From: Streptomyces sp. WAC05374
GTDB taxonomy: Bacteria; Actinomycetota; Actinomycetes; Streptomycetales; Streptomycetaceae
DNA: 64,000 nt
Reading direction: 5' to 3'
NCBI RefSeq assembly: GCF_004353505.1
Contig: NZ_SMNQ01000023.1
Coordinates: 47,675 to 111,674 of the forward strand
Part shown: in pieces, positions 34,781 to 42,455 of the stretch
How the letters are laid out: each line of letters starts with the position of its first letter
How positions within the stretch are numbered: position 1 is the stretch's first letter
Translations under genes and position numbers: made by a program
Notes under the pieces: model-generated
What the model saw: the letters and a program-made list of their open reading frames with translations, nothing else
What the model was told of the DNA's origin: nothing
Databases searched by the model: none

Positions 34781-35684
34781 GCCGACCGTCGCGGCGGCGC
34801 CCGCCACCCGCCCGGTGCCCCAGCTCGTCTCCGTGCCCCTGGGGCTCGTACGGGCCGCGCGGCCCCGCCAGTGGGTGAAGAACGTGCTCGTGGTGGCCGC
34901 GCCCGCCGCCGCCGGGCAGCTCGCGTCCCGCCACACCGCGGTCCAACTGGGCATTGTGTTCCTGCTGTTCACCGCCGCGGCCGCCGCCGTCTACCTGGTG
35001 AACGACGCCCGTGACGCCGACGCCGACCGCGCCCACCCGGTCAAGTGCCGCCGCCCCGTGGCCGCCGGGGACGTCCCGGTGTCCGTGGCGTACGGCACCG
35101 GAGGAGTGCTCGCCCTCGGGGCGCTGGCCGGCGGCGCCGCGCTGTGCAACACCCTGACGGCCGCGCTGCTGGCCGCGTACCTCGCCATGCAGTTCGCCTA
35201 CTGCCTCCGCCTCAAGCACGTCCTCGTCGTCGACCTCGCGGTCGTCACGACCGGCTTCGTGATGCGCGCCATGATCGGCGGAGTGGCGCTCGGCATCCCG
35301 CTCTCCCGCTGGTTCCTCATCACCACCGGCTTCGGCGCCCTGTTCATGGTCGCCGCCAAGCGGTACTCCGAGGCCGTGCAGATGAAGGGCGGGGGAGCGA
35401 CGCGGGTGCTCCTGACCGAGTACACGACCGGCTACCTCCGCTTCGTCTGGCAGCTCGCCGCCGGGGTCGCCGTGCTCGGCTACTGCCTGTGGGCCCTGGA
35501 GAACAGCGGCACCTGGCGCCAGCTCTCCACCATCGCCTTCATCCTGGCCGTCCTGCGGTACGCCGTCTTCGCCGACCGCGGCACCGCCGGCGCCCCCGAG
35601 GACGTCGTCCTGCGCGACCGCCCGCTCGCCGTCATCGGCCTGGCCTGGCTGGCGATGTACGGGATGGCGGTGGCCGACCTGTGA
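34773..35684 (+). CDS. ubiA: UbiA-family decaprenyl-phosphate phosphoribosyltransferase-like protein
   Basis: 303 residues, about eight membrane helices. After ARPRQWVKNVLVVAAP comes the prenyltransferase Asp motif YLVNDARDADADRAHPVKCRRP and the loop-2 pattern GALFMVAAKRYSEAVQMKG, which match the actinobacterial phosphoribose-transferring UbiA branch (Rv3806c type) rather than quinone enzymes. Expected reaction: polyprenyl-phosphate plus PRPP to polyprenyl-phospho-phosphoribose. GTG start at 34773 overlaps the PAP2 stop; the downstream junction with gtrA is made of triplicated sequence. Confident on family; the exact substrate is inferred. Confidence 0.87.
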   Translation: MAEPTVAAAPATRPVPQLVSVPLGLVRAARPRQWVKNVLVVAAPAAAGQLASRHTAVQLGIVFLLFTAAAAAVYLVNDARDADADRAHPVKCRRPVAAGDVPVSVAYGTGGVLALGALAGGAALCNTLTAALLAAYLAMQFAYCLRLKHVLVVDLAVVTTGFVMRAMIGGVALGIPLSRWFLITTGFGALFMVAAKRYSEAVQMKGGGATRVLLTEYTTGYLRFVWQLAAGVAVLGYCLWALENSGTWRQLSTIAFILAVLRYAVFADRGTAGAPEDVVLRDRPLAVIGLAWLAMYGMAVADL

Positions 35685-35739
35685 ACGGGACGGCGGTGGG
35701 CGGGCCCGTGGAGGGGACGGCGGTGGCGGACCCGTGAAG
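35661..35739 (+). repeat. Triplicated ubiA-gtrA junction with an 18-codon bridging ORF
   Basis: Three imperfect tandem copies of about 26 bp (35661-35686, 35687-35713, 35714-35739), each GGGAYGGCGGTGG followed by a GACC-type/CGTG segment. Copy 1 holds the ubiA stop and copy 3 the gtrA start. Between them a mini-ORF (GTG 35681 to TGA 35737, 18 codons) overlaps ubiA's stop by GTGA and gtrA's start by GTGA. It may carry ribosomes across the gap; it may also be a by-product of the duplication. Confidence 0.6.
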
Positions 35740-36129
35740 CGGGAGGCGGCCGGTTTCCTGATCGCGGGCGGGGTCGCGTACGCCGCCGACCTGACCCTCT
35801 TCGTCCTGCTCCGCCCGCACCTCGACCCGCTGTCCGCCAAGGCGCTCGCCTTCCTGGCGGGCTGCACCGTGGCCTACCTCGGCAACGCCCTCGGCACCTA
35901 CCGCCGCCGGAGCGTCCACCTGCGCGAGTACGGGGCGTTCTTCGGGGTGAACCTGGCGGGCGCGGCCGTGCAGCTCGCGTGCCTCGGCGCCTCGCACTAC
36001 GGGCTCGGGCTCACCTCCCCGCTCGCCGACACCCTCTCCGGGCTGGGCGTGGGCATGGTCCTCGCCACCTGCCTGCGTTTCTGGGGGACGCGCACGCTGG
36101 TCTTCGGATCAGCCGGATCACGGGGGTAG
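35734..36129 (+). CDS. GtrA-family membrane protein
   Basis: 131 residues with four hydrophobic helices: FLIAGGVAYAADLTLFVLL, AKALAFLAGCTVAYLGNALGTY with the family's N-x-x-x-T-Y pattern, FFGVNLAGAAVQLACLGASH, and LSGLGVGMVLATCLRFWGTRTLVF. GtrA proteins such as mycobacterial Rv3789 assist flipping or use of polyprenyl-linked sugars; Rv3789 lies beside dprE1/dprE2. The GTG at 35734 overlaps the mini-ORF stop. It completes the five-gene arabinose-donor set with the divergent dprE1-dprE2 pair. Confidence 0.88.
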   Translation: MKREAAGFLIAGGVAYAADLTLFVLLRPHLDPLSAKALAFLAGCTVAYLGNALGTYRRRSVHLREYGAFFGVNLAGAAVQLACLGASHYGLGLTSPLADTLSGLGVGMVLATCLRFWGTRTLVFGSAGSRG

Positions 36130-36138
36130 GGGGACGGC

Positions 36139-37044
36139 ATGGACTGGCTGACCAAGCTCCCCGTCATCGGCCCCTGGGCCGCCCGCCTCATGCGGACGCA
36201 CGCCTGGCGCTCGTACGAGACCCTCGACCACGCCCACTGGACCCGGCTGGCCGCGGCCATCACGTTCATCAGCTTCCTCGCCCTCTTCCCGCTGATCGCC
36301 GTCGCCGCCGCCGTCGGTGCCGCGCTGCTGAGCGACGCGCAGCTCCGCGACATCGAGGAGAGGCTCGCCGAGCAGGTGCCGGGCATCTCCGAACAGCTCG
36401 ACCTGGACAGGCTCGTCGCCAACGCCGGCACGGTCGGGGTCGTCGCGGGCGCCGTGCTGCTGTTCACCGGCATCGGCTGGGTGGGCTCCATGCGCGAGTG
36501 CCTGCGCGTGGTCTGGGGCCTCGACGACAGCGACGACGACAACCCGCTCGTCCGCAAGGGCAAGGACGCGGTGGTCCTGCTCGGCCTCGGCGCGACCGGC
36601 CTGGCCTCGCTCGCCGCGTCCGGCCTCGGCTCCACCGCCGTCGACTGGAGCGCCGACCGGCTCGGCATCTCCGGCGGCGGGGCCGGTGGCGTGCTCCTCC
36701 AGGCCGGGGCCCTCGCGGTCGCCGTCCTCGCCGACTTCCTGATCCTGCTGTACGTGCTGACGCTGCTGCCCGGCGTGCAGCCGCCGCGCCGCCGCCTCGT
36801 CGTGGCCGCACTCATCGGCGCGGTCGGCTTCGAGGCGCTGAAACTGCTGCTCGGCGGCTATATGAGCGGTGTGGCGACGAAGTCGATGTACGGGGCGTTC
36901 GGGGTGCCCGTCGCGCTCCTGCTGTGGATCAACTTCACCGCCAAACTGCTGCTCTTCTGCGCCGCGTGGACGGCGACGGGCTCTAGGAAGGAGGCTGCTG
37001 CCGCCGACGGCGTACGAGTTCCGGAAGCGGCCAGCGGCGGTTGA
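36139..37044 (+). CDS. YihY/BrkB-family membrane protein
   Basis: 301 residues, six to seven membrane helices. Family features: AAAITFISFLALFPLIAVAAAV, the VAGAVLLFTGIGWVGSMRECLRVVWGLDD stretch, GAGGVLLQAGALAVAVLADFLILLYVLTLLPGVQ, and GAFGVPVALLLWINFTAKLLLFCAAW. Function is unresolved; early ribonuclease BN labels for this family are not supported. ATG 36139 follows GGGGGAC, 9 nt after gtrA, so it could be co-transcribed with the arabinose cluster. Its 3' end overlaps the convergent carboxypeptidase gene by 62 nt. Confidence 0.9.
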   Translation: MDWLTKLPVIGPWAARLMRTHAWRSYETLDHAHWTRLAAAITFISFLALFPLIAVAAAVGAALLSDAQLRDIEERLAEQVPGISEQLDLDRLVANAGTVGVVAGAVLLFTGIGWVGSMRECLRVVWGLDDSDDDNPLVRKGKDAVVLLGLGATGLASLAASGLGSTAVDWSADRLGISGGGAGGVLLQAGALAVAVLADFLILLYVLTLLPGVQPPRRRLVVAALIGAVGFEALKLLLGGYMSGVATKSMYGAFGVPVALLLWINFTAKLLLFCAAWTATGSRKEAAAADGVRVPEAASGG

Positions 37045-38260
37045 CGAGGAACACCCCGCCCGCCAGCAGCACCAGCACCCCGCCGGTCACCGCCAGCGCC
37101 GTCCCGGCGCCGCCCGAGCCACCGGCCGCCGCGACCGTCGCCCTGCCGCCGCTGTCCCCGGCGGCCTGGTCGCCGCCGCCGGAACCGGTCTGCCCGTTGC
37201 CGCCGCTCTCCCCGGTCCCGGTGCCGGTGCGCGCCGACTTCGGCGGCACCAGCTCACCGACCGGCCTCACCTTCCCGGCGGCCGAGAAGCCCCAGTCCAG
37301 CAGGCGGGCCGCCTCCTTGTAGACGGCGTGGCTCTCCTTGGCCGACGGGTTCATGACGGTGACCAGCAGGACCTTGCCGTTCCGCTCGGCGACGCCGGTG
37401 AAGGTGGCACCGGCGTGCGTCGTGCTGCCGTTCTTGACCCCCGCGATGCCCTGGTAGGCCGGGATGCCGTAGTCACCGGTCAGCAGCCGGTTGGTGTTCT
37501 GGATCTCGAACGTCGAGCGCTTCTTGTTGCCGGGCTTGACCTCCCCGGGGAACTTCGCGCGGGGCGTCGAGCAGTACTCCCGGAAGTCCTTGTTCTGCAT
37601 GCCGCTGCGGGCGATCAGCGTGAGGTCGTACGCGGACGAGACCTGGCCCACCGCGTCGTACCCGTCCGGCGAGACGACGTGCGTGTCCAGTGCCTGGAGC
37701 TCGTCGGCGCGGTCGTTCATCTCCCGGACCGTCTTGCCGACGCCGCCGTTCATCGACGACAGGACGTGCACGGCGTCGTTGCCGGAGCGGAGGAAGACGC
37801 CCAGCCACAGGTCGTGGACCGTGTACGCCTGCTTCTCCTTCACCCCGACCAGACTGGAACCCTCGCCGACCCTCGCCAGGTCCTGGGGCGTGACCACGTA
37901 CGACCTGTCCCGGGGCAGCTTGGGCAGCACCGTGTCCGCGAACAGCATCTTCAGCGTGGAGGCGGGGGGCAGCCGCCAGTGGGCGTTGTGCGAGGCCAGC
38001 ACGTCGCCGCTCTCCGCGTCCGCCACGATCCAGGACCGGCCGGTCACCTCCTTGGGCAGCACGGGCACCCCGGGGGCCAGGTTCACCTGGGTGCCGGGCC
38101 TGCCCAGCTTCGCCCCGCCGACCGTGGACATGGCGGCGGGCGGCTGCGGCTGCTTGTCCTCCTTGTCCGCCGCCGGGCTCGCCAGGGCCGGGGCGGCGGT
38201 GAGGACGGGGACCAACGCGGCGGCGGCGACCGTCAGCACGGTCTTTTTCAAAGCGGACAC
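36983..38260 (-). CDS. D-alanyl-D-alanine carboxypeptidase (DacA-type low-molecular-mass PBP)
   Basis: 425 residues. Signal peptide (LTVAAAALVPVLTAAPALA), then the serine peptidase S11 core: active-site PPASTLKMLFADTV (S-x-x-K), SGNDAVHVLSS (S-x-N), and KNGSTTHAGATFTG at the K-T-G position, here KNG. The domain is followed by a Gly/Ser/Thr-rich stretch and a C-terminal membrane anchor (ALAVTGGVLVLLAGGVFLV) plus basic tail. It removes terminal D-Ala from peptidoglycan stem pentapeptides. GTG 38260 gives the signal-peptide start VSALKKTVLTV. Convergent overlap with YihY. Confidence 0.92.
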   Translation of the reverse strand: MSALKKTVLTVAAAALVPVLTAAPALASPAADKEDKQPQPPAAMSTVGGAKLGRPGTQVNLAPGVPVLPKEVTGRSWIVADAESGDVLASHNAHWRLPPASTLKMLFADTVLPKLPRDRSYVVTPQDLARVGEGSSLVGVKEKQAYTVHDLWLGVFLRSGNDAVHVLSSMNGGVGKTVREMNDRADELQALDTHVVSPDGYDAVGQVSSAYDLTLIARSGMQNKDFREYCSTPRAKFPGEVKPGNKKRSTFEIQNTNRLLTGDYGIPAYQGIAGVKNGSTTHAGATFTGVAERNGKVLLVTVMNPSAKESHAVYKEAARLLDWGFSAAGKVRPVGELVPPKSARTGTGTGESGGNGQTGSGGGDQAAGDSGGRATVAAAGGSGGAGTALAVTGGVLVLLAGGVFLVNRRWPLPELVRRRRQQPPS

Positions 38261-38345
38261 GGTCGGAAACGTACAGGGAGCGGTCACCGGAGCCGACACC
38301 ACACCCCGCAGGAGGCCCCCGACCGGCGGTGGCGATACTGAACGC

Positions 38346-38591
38346 ATGAAGCTCAGCCGCTCCGCCTCCTGGTTCCTGCTCGCTTTCGGGGTCTGGAGCT
38401 GGTTCATCTGGATCACTTTCGTCAAGAATCTCTGGAACGACGGGAGCGGTCTCGCCTTCGACGACGCGGGCGACCCGACTGCCTACTTCTGGGTTCATCT
38501 GCTGCTCGCCATCACGTCCTTTGTTCTGGGGACGGTGGTGGGCGCCATCGGGTTGCGTGGCGTACGCGCGTTGCGCCGCGACCGCGGATAA
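38346..38591 (+). CDS. SCO4848-family small membrane protein
   Basis: 81 residues, two membrane helices (ASWFLLAFGVWSWFIWITFVKNLW; FWVHLLLAITSFVLGTVVGAIGL) with a Trp/Phe-rich first segment and an Asp-rich loop. The family is named after the S. coelicolor homologue and is found across Streptomyces; no function known. It is divergent from the carboxypeptidase gene and lies 15 nt before the metallophosphoesterase gene, so co-transcription with that gene is likely. Confidence 0.9.
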   Translation: MKLSRSASWFLLAFGVWSWFIWITFVKNLWNDGSGLAFDDAGDPTAYFWVHLLLAITSFVLGTVVGAIGLRGVRALRRDRG

Positions 38592-38606
38592 GGGGAGTAC
38601 GGGGTC

Positions 38607-40037
38607 GTGCTGGTCGTCCTGCTGGTGTTCGTGGTCGTGCTCGCCCTGCTCGCGGCGGTGCACTGGTACGTGTGGCGGCGCCTGGTCCGCGATGTGACGC
38701 GGCCGGGCGGCGTGGCGCGGCGGGTGGGCACGGTCGCCCTGGTCGTGCTGCCGCTGCTGTCGGTGGGCGCGCTGACGGCGGGGCGCGCGGGGGCGCCGTT
38801 CCTGCTCCAGCAGGCCGTGGCCTGGCCGGGCTACCTGTGGCTGGCGCTGCTGCTGTACGTGGTGCTCGCCCTGCTCGTGGGTGAGGCGGTACGGCCGCTG
38901 CTGCGGCGCGCCCTGGAGCGCCGGGCGGCCTCCGGGCGGCCCGCGCCGGACGGTTCCCCCGCGCCGGACGGTTCGCCCGCGCCGGACGGTTCGCCCGCGC
39001 CGGTCGCCGCCCCCAAGGCCGCCGGCGCTCTGGCGGGTGCCGCCCAGGCAGCCTCCGCGCCGGTGGCCGGCACCGCGCCGGTCGCCGCCCCCGCCGCCGC
39101 CCAGGCCGCGCCCGAGGCACCCGCCCAGGCCGCGCCCGAGGCACCGGCGCCCGAGCCCGGGGCGCCCGAGCCCGGCACCGCGCCGGTGGCCGCCCCCGCC
39201 CCCGCGCCCGCCCTGTCCCGGCGGCTGTTCGTGTCCCGCGTCGTCGGCGGGGCCGCCGCCACGGCCGCGCTCGGCACCGTCGGGTACGGAACGTACGGCG
39301 TCCTGCGCGGGCCCCGGGTCACGCGGGTGACCGTGCCGCTGGCGAAGCTGGGCCGCGCGGCCCACGGGTACCGGATAGCGGTCGTGAGCGACATCCACCT
39401 GGGGCCCGTCCTGGGCCGGGCCCACACCCAGCGCATCGTCGACGCGATCAACGCCACCCAGCCGGACCTCATCGCCGTGGTGGGCGACCTCGTCGACGGC
39501 AGCGTCGAGAACCTGGGCACGGCCGCCGAGCCGCTCGCCCGCCTCCGGGCCCGGGACGGCTCGTTCTTCGTGACCGGCAACCACGAGTACTTCTCCGGTG
39601 CCGAGGAGTGGGTCGACCACGTGCGCGAGCTCGGCCTGCGCCCGCTGCGCAACGAGCGCGTGGAGATCGCCGGGTTCGACCTCGCCGGGGTCAACGACGT
39701 CGCGGGCGAGAACTACGGCGACGGCCCCGACTTCGCCGCCGCCCTCGGCGACCGCGACCGGGCACGCGCCTCCGTGCTCCTCGCGCACCAGCCGGTCGTC
39801 ATCCACGACGCCGTACGGCACGGGGTGGACCTCCAGTTGTCCGGGCACACCCACGGCGGTCAGCTCTGGCCCGGCAACTTCCTCGCCGACCTGGCCAACC
39901 CCACGCTCGCCGGACTCGAACGGTACGGCGACACCCAGCTCTACGTGTCCCGGGGCGCGGGCGCCTGGGGCCCGCCCGTCCGCGTCGGCGCTCCCTCCGA
40001 CATCACACTGGTGGAGCTGGCGTCCAAGCAGGCGTAA
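38607..40037 (+). CDS. Membrane metallophosphoesterase with internal twin-arginine motif and repeat linker
   Basis: 476 residues. Three N-terminal hydrophobic helices (VLLVFVVVLALLAAVHWYVW; GTVALVVLPLLSVGALTA; LWLALLLYVVLALLVGEAV), an Ala/Pro linker (~110-205) from DNA repeats, then a twin-arginine-like SRRLFVSRVVGG before another hydrophobic stretch. The C-terminal calcineurin-like domain has all metal motifs: VVSDIHLGP, GDLVDG, TGNHEYF, and LSGHTHGGQ. Similar to YkuE-type enzymes, some of which are Tat-exported. GTG 38607 has an AGGGGAG site. Substrate unknown. Confidence 0.88.
   Translation: MLVVLLVFVVVLALLAAVHWYVWRRLVRDVTRPGGVARRVGTVALVVLPLLSVGALTAGRAGAPFLLQQAVAWPGYLWLALLLYVVLALLVGEAVRPLLRRALERRAASGRPAPDGSPAPDGSPAPDGSPAPVAAPKAAGALAGAAQAASAPVAGTAPVAAPAAAQAAPEAPAQAAPEAPAPEPGAPEPGTAPVAAPAPAPALSRRLFVSRVVGGAAATAALGTVGYGTYGVLRGPRVTRVTVPLAKLGRAAHGYRIAVVSDIHLGPVLGRAHTQRIVDAINATQPDLIAVVGDLVDGSVENLGTAAEPLARLRARDGSFFVTGNHEYFSGAEEWVDHVRELGLRPLRNERVEIAGFDLAGVNDVAGENYGDGPDFAAALGDRDRARASVLLAHQPVVIHDAVRHGVDLQLSGHTHGGQLWPGNFLADLANPTLAGLERYGDTQLYVSRGAGAWGPPVRVGAPSDITLVELASKQA
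38943..38996 (+). repeat. Three 18-bp tandem repeats in the metallophosphoesterase linker
   Basis: Units of 18 bp (GCGCCGGACGGTTCGCCC with one substitution in the first) at 38943-38960, 38961-38978 and 38979-38996, encoding APDGSP three times. Confidence 0.9.
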
Positions 40038-40139
40038 GTGAACTTGTGGTGACGGCGTGAAGGTTCAGGCTTCCACCGGCCAACAGCGTGTGATTGGGTG
40101 ACTGCGTCGCGGCAGGGGTGGCGTGAAGGGAATCACGGC

Positions 40140-41693
40140 ATGCGCTCGGTGCGTCTTCGGTACATCGTCTTGTGCGTCGTGTTACTGGCCGCCGGTGCCG
40201 GGGCCTGGCAGTTACTTCCCTCGGCCGGTGCCCGGGACGACCCGATCACCGTGGGAACGACGGACGAGGTCACGTCCCTCGACCCCGCCGGGGCGTACGA
40301 CGCCGGCTCCTGGGCCCTGTACAGCAACGTCTTCCAGTCGCTGCTGACCTTCGAGCCGGGCTCCCCGGTCCCCGTCCCGGACGCCGCCGAGGGCTGCGAG
40401 TTCACCGGGCTGAACCTCCAGACGTACCGCTGCGAACTCCGCGACGACCTCCGGTTCTCCAGCGGCCGCCAGGTCACCGCGGAGGACGTCAAGTACTCCT
40501 TCGACCGTGTGCTCGCCATAGGGGCGGACGTCGGCCCCCGGGCCCTGTTCCCCGCCCTCAGGCGCGTCGACGCCGACGGTTCGACCGTCACCTTCCACCT
40601 CGGCGCCCGGGACGCCACGTTCCCGCAGAAGCTGGCCACCGGTGCCGGCGCCATCGTCGACCGCGACCGCTACCCCAGGGGCGCCCTGCGCGAGGGGCAC
40701 GGCGTCGACGGATCGGGGCCCTACGTCCTCGCGGCGTACGAGCCCGGGGTCCGCGCCCTGCTGGAACCCAACCCGCGCTACAGGGGCGCCGTCCGCAAGC
40801 CCGGCGGCCCGGTGGAGATCCGGTACTTCAAGGACTCCGACGGCCTCGCCGCCGCCTGGAAGGCCCGGCAGGTCGACGTCACCCACCGCCAGTTGCCGCC
40901 CAGGACCGTGGCCGGGATGGACGCCAGCGCGGAGGGCGTGCAGATGACGGAGGCCGGCAGCGCGGAGACCCGCAACCTCGTCTTCAACGTGCGGCCCGGC
41001 TCCCCGATGGCGGACAAGGCGGTGCGCAGGGCCGTCGCCGCGCTCGTCGACCGCCCCGCGCTCGTCACCGGCGCGTACCACTCCACCGTGGAGCCCCTCT
41101 ACTCGCTGATCCCCCGGGGCTACGCCGGCCACAACACCGCCTTCCACGACGTGGACCCGGAACCCAGCGCCGAGCGGGCGAGGACGCTGCTGCGGGAGGC
41201 GGGCGTGGAGACGCCCGTGCGGTTCACCTACGCCCACCGCACCGGTCCCACCTACGCCGCCGAGGCCGCCGAGCTGCGCAGGCAGCTCGAGGCCGGCGGC
41301 CTGTTCGAGGTGAAGGTCCTCGAAGTGGAGTGGCGGGCGTTCCAGAAGGGGTACACGAGCGGCGCCTACGACGCCTACGGGCTGGGCTGGGTGCCGGACT
41401 TCCCCGACCCGGACAGCTTCACCCAGCCGTTGGTCGGCCGGGGCAACACCCTCCACAACGGCTACGCGAGCCCACGCGTCGACCGGCTGATCGCCTCCAC
41501 CCAGCAGTACGGTGACCGCGGCCGGGCGATGAAGGACTTCGAGACGATCCAGCGCGAGGTGGCCGCGGACGTGCCGCTCATCCCGCTGTGGCAGAAGAAG
41601 GACTACGTCGTGAGCACCACCGACGTCGCGGGTTCGCCGTACCTGTCGGACGGTACGGGCATCTGGCGCCTGTGGCGGCTCAGTTGGATCTAG
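40140..41693 (+). CDS. Extracellular solute-binding protein family 5 (peptide/opine/nickel type), with two TTA codons
   Basis: 517 residues. N-terminal membrane anchor or signal (YIVLCVVLLAAGAGAWQLL) without a lipobox Cys. The SBP_bac_5 pattern follows: VGTTDEVTSLDPAGAYDAGSWAL, LRDDLRFSSGRQVTAEDVKYSFDRV, YGLGWVPDFPDPDSFTQPL. There are no permease or ATPase genes next to it, so it is an orphan receptor. Codons 15 (40182-40184) and 25 (40212-40214) are TTA, which in Streptomyces need the bldA tRNA. ATG 40140 behind GAAGGGAAT was chosen over a GTG at 40098. The end overlaps the TetR gene by 14 nt (convergent). Confidence 0.9.
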   Translation: MRSVRLRYIVLCVVLLAAGAGAWQLLPSAGARDDPITVGTTDEVTSLDPAGAYDAGSWALYSNVFQSLLTFEPGSPVPVPDAAEGCEFTGLNLQTYRCELRDDLRFSSGRQVTAEDVKYSFDRVLAIGADVGPRALFPALRRVDADGSTVTFHLGARDATFPQKLATGAGAIVDRDRYPRGALREGHGVDGSGPYVLAAYEPGVRALLEPNPRYRGAVRKPGGPVEIRYFKDSDGLAAAWKARQVDVTHRQLPPRTVAGMDASAEGVQMTEAGSAETRNLVFNVRPGSPMADKAVRRAVAALVDRPALVTGAYHSTVEPLYSLIPRGYAGHNTAFHDVDPEPSAERARTLLREAGVETPVRFTYAHRTGPTYAAEAAELRRQLEAGGLFEVKVLEVEWRAFQKGYTSGAYDAYGLGWVPDFPDPDSFTQPLVGRGNTLHNGYASPRVDRLIASTQQYGDRGRAMKDFETIQREVAADVPLIPLWQKKDYVVSTTDVAGSPYLSDGTGIWRLWRLSWI

Positions 41694-42444
41694 AACCGGC
41701 CGCCCGGGTCCCGGCGGCGGCGGTCGGCATGAACTCCTCCAGCACCTCGTGCACCTGGCGCACCAGCGGCCTCAGCACCCGGAACCGCGACAGCGCGATC
41801 GCGCGCGCGGCGATGGGTGCCGTGCGCTCGACGAGGCGGCGGCTGCGCTCGGTGCCCTCCGTCCGGTCGTACACCCAGAACAGCACGAGTCCCATGTGCA
41901 TCAGCCACATCAGGTGGGGGAGCAGCTCGGCCAGTTCCGGGGCGGTCTTGGTGTCGGAGCCGGACAGGACCCGCTCGTGGATGGAGATGGCGGCCTCGCG
42001 GGCCGCGACCGACTCGGCCGAGAAGGGGCTGAGCGGGCTCTCCGGGTCGGCGGCGTTCTTGAAGAACTGGGTCGCGAAGGGGTGGTACTGCTCCGCCACG
42101 TCCAGCCAGACCAGCATCGAGTCCCTGATCCGTACCGCCAGGTCCCTGTCGCCGGACAGGACCGGCCGGACCGCGGCCTCGTGCTCGGCGGCGAGCCGGT
42201 CGTAGAAGCCCTGGACCAGGTGCTCCTTGGAGGAGAAGTAGTAGTAGGCGTTGCCGACGGAGACGCCCGCCTCCTGGGCGATGGCCCGCATCGTCGTCCG
42301 GTCGTACCCGCGCTCCTGGAAGAGCCGGAGCGCGGTTTCGAGGATGAGGGTGCGGGTCTGCTCGCTCTTGGGGGCCTTGGCGGGCCGGGCGGGCTTCGCC
42401 GGCTCCGGAGTCCGGGCGTCCGTCACGTCGTTCACGTCCTTCAC
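41680..42444 (-). CDS. TetR-family transcriptional regulator
   Basis: 254 residues. N-terminal TetR HTH: TRTLILETALRLFQERGYDRTTMRAIAQEAGVSVGNAYYYFSSKEHLVQGFYDRL, preceded by a Lys/Pro/Ala-rich tail. The C-terminal ligand domain is all-helical (AEQYHPFATQFFKN, AELLPHLMWLMHMGLVLFWVYDRTEGTERS). Three GTG codons (42444, 42435, 42426) could start it; GTG 42426 has an AAGGA at longer spacing. It is last in an operon with a DCC-family gene and a membrane protein whose promoter carries two palindromic TTGAAC-N2-GTTCAA sites, the likely operator. Confidence 0.9.
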   Translation of the reverse strand: MKDVNDVTDARTPEPAKPARPAKAPKSEQTRTLILETALRLFQERGYDRTTMRAIAQEAGVSVGNAYYYFSSKEHLVQGFYDRLAAEHEAAVRPVLSGDRDLAVRIRDSMLVWLDVAEQYHPFATQFFKNAADPESPLSPFSAESVAAREAAISIHERVLSGSDTKTAPELAELLPHLMWLMHMGLVLFWVYDRTEGTERSRRLVERTAPIAARAIALSRFRVLRPLVRQVHEVLEEFMPTAAAGTRAAGSRSN

Positions 42445-42455
42445 GGTCCCCGAGC

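Noticed and set aside
35681..35737. 18-codon mini-ORF as a gene in its own right
   Set aside because: Its sequence derives from duplicated junction DNA, so it is recorded as a repeat/bridging ORF only.
40039..40075. TGAAC...GTTCA inverted pair before the binding protein gene as a TetR operator
   Set aside because: Spacing is about 19 nt and bases differ from the TTGAAC-N2-GTTCAA sites, so the match is probably chance.
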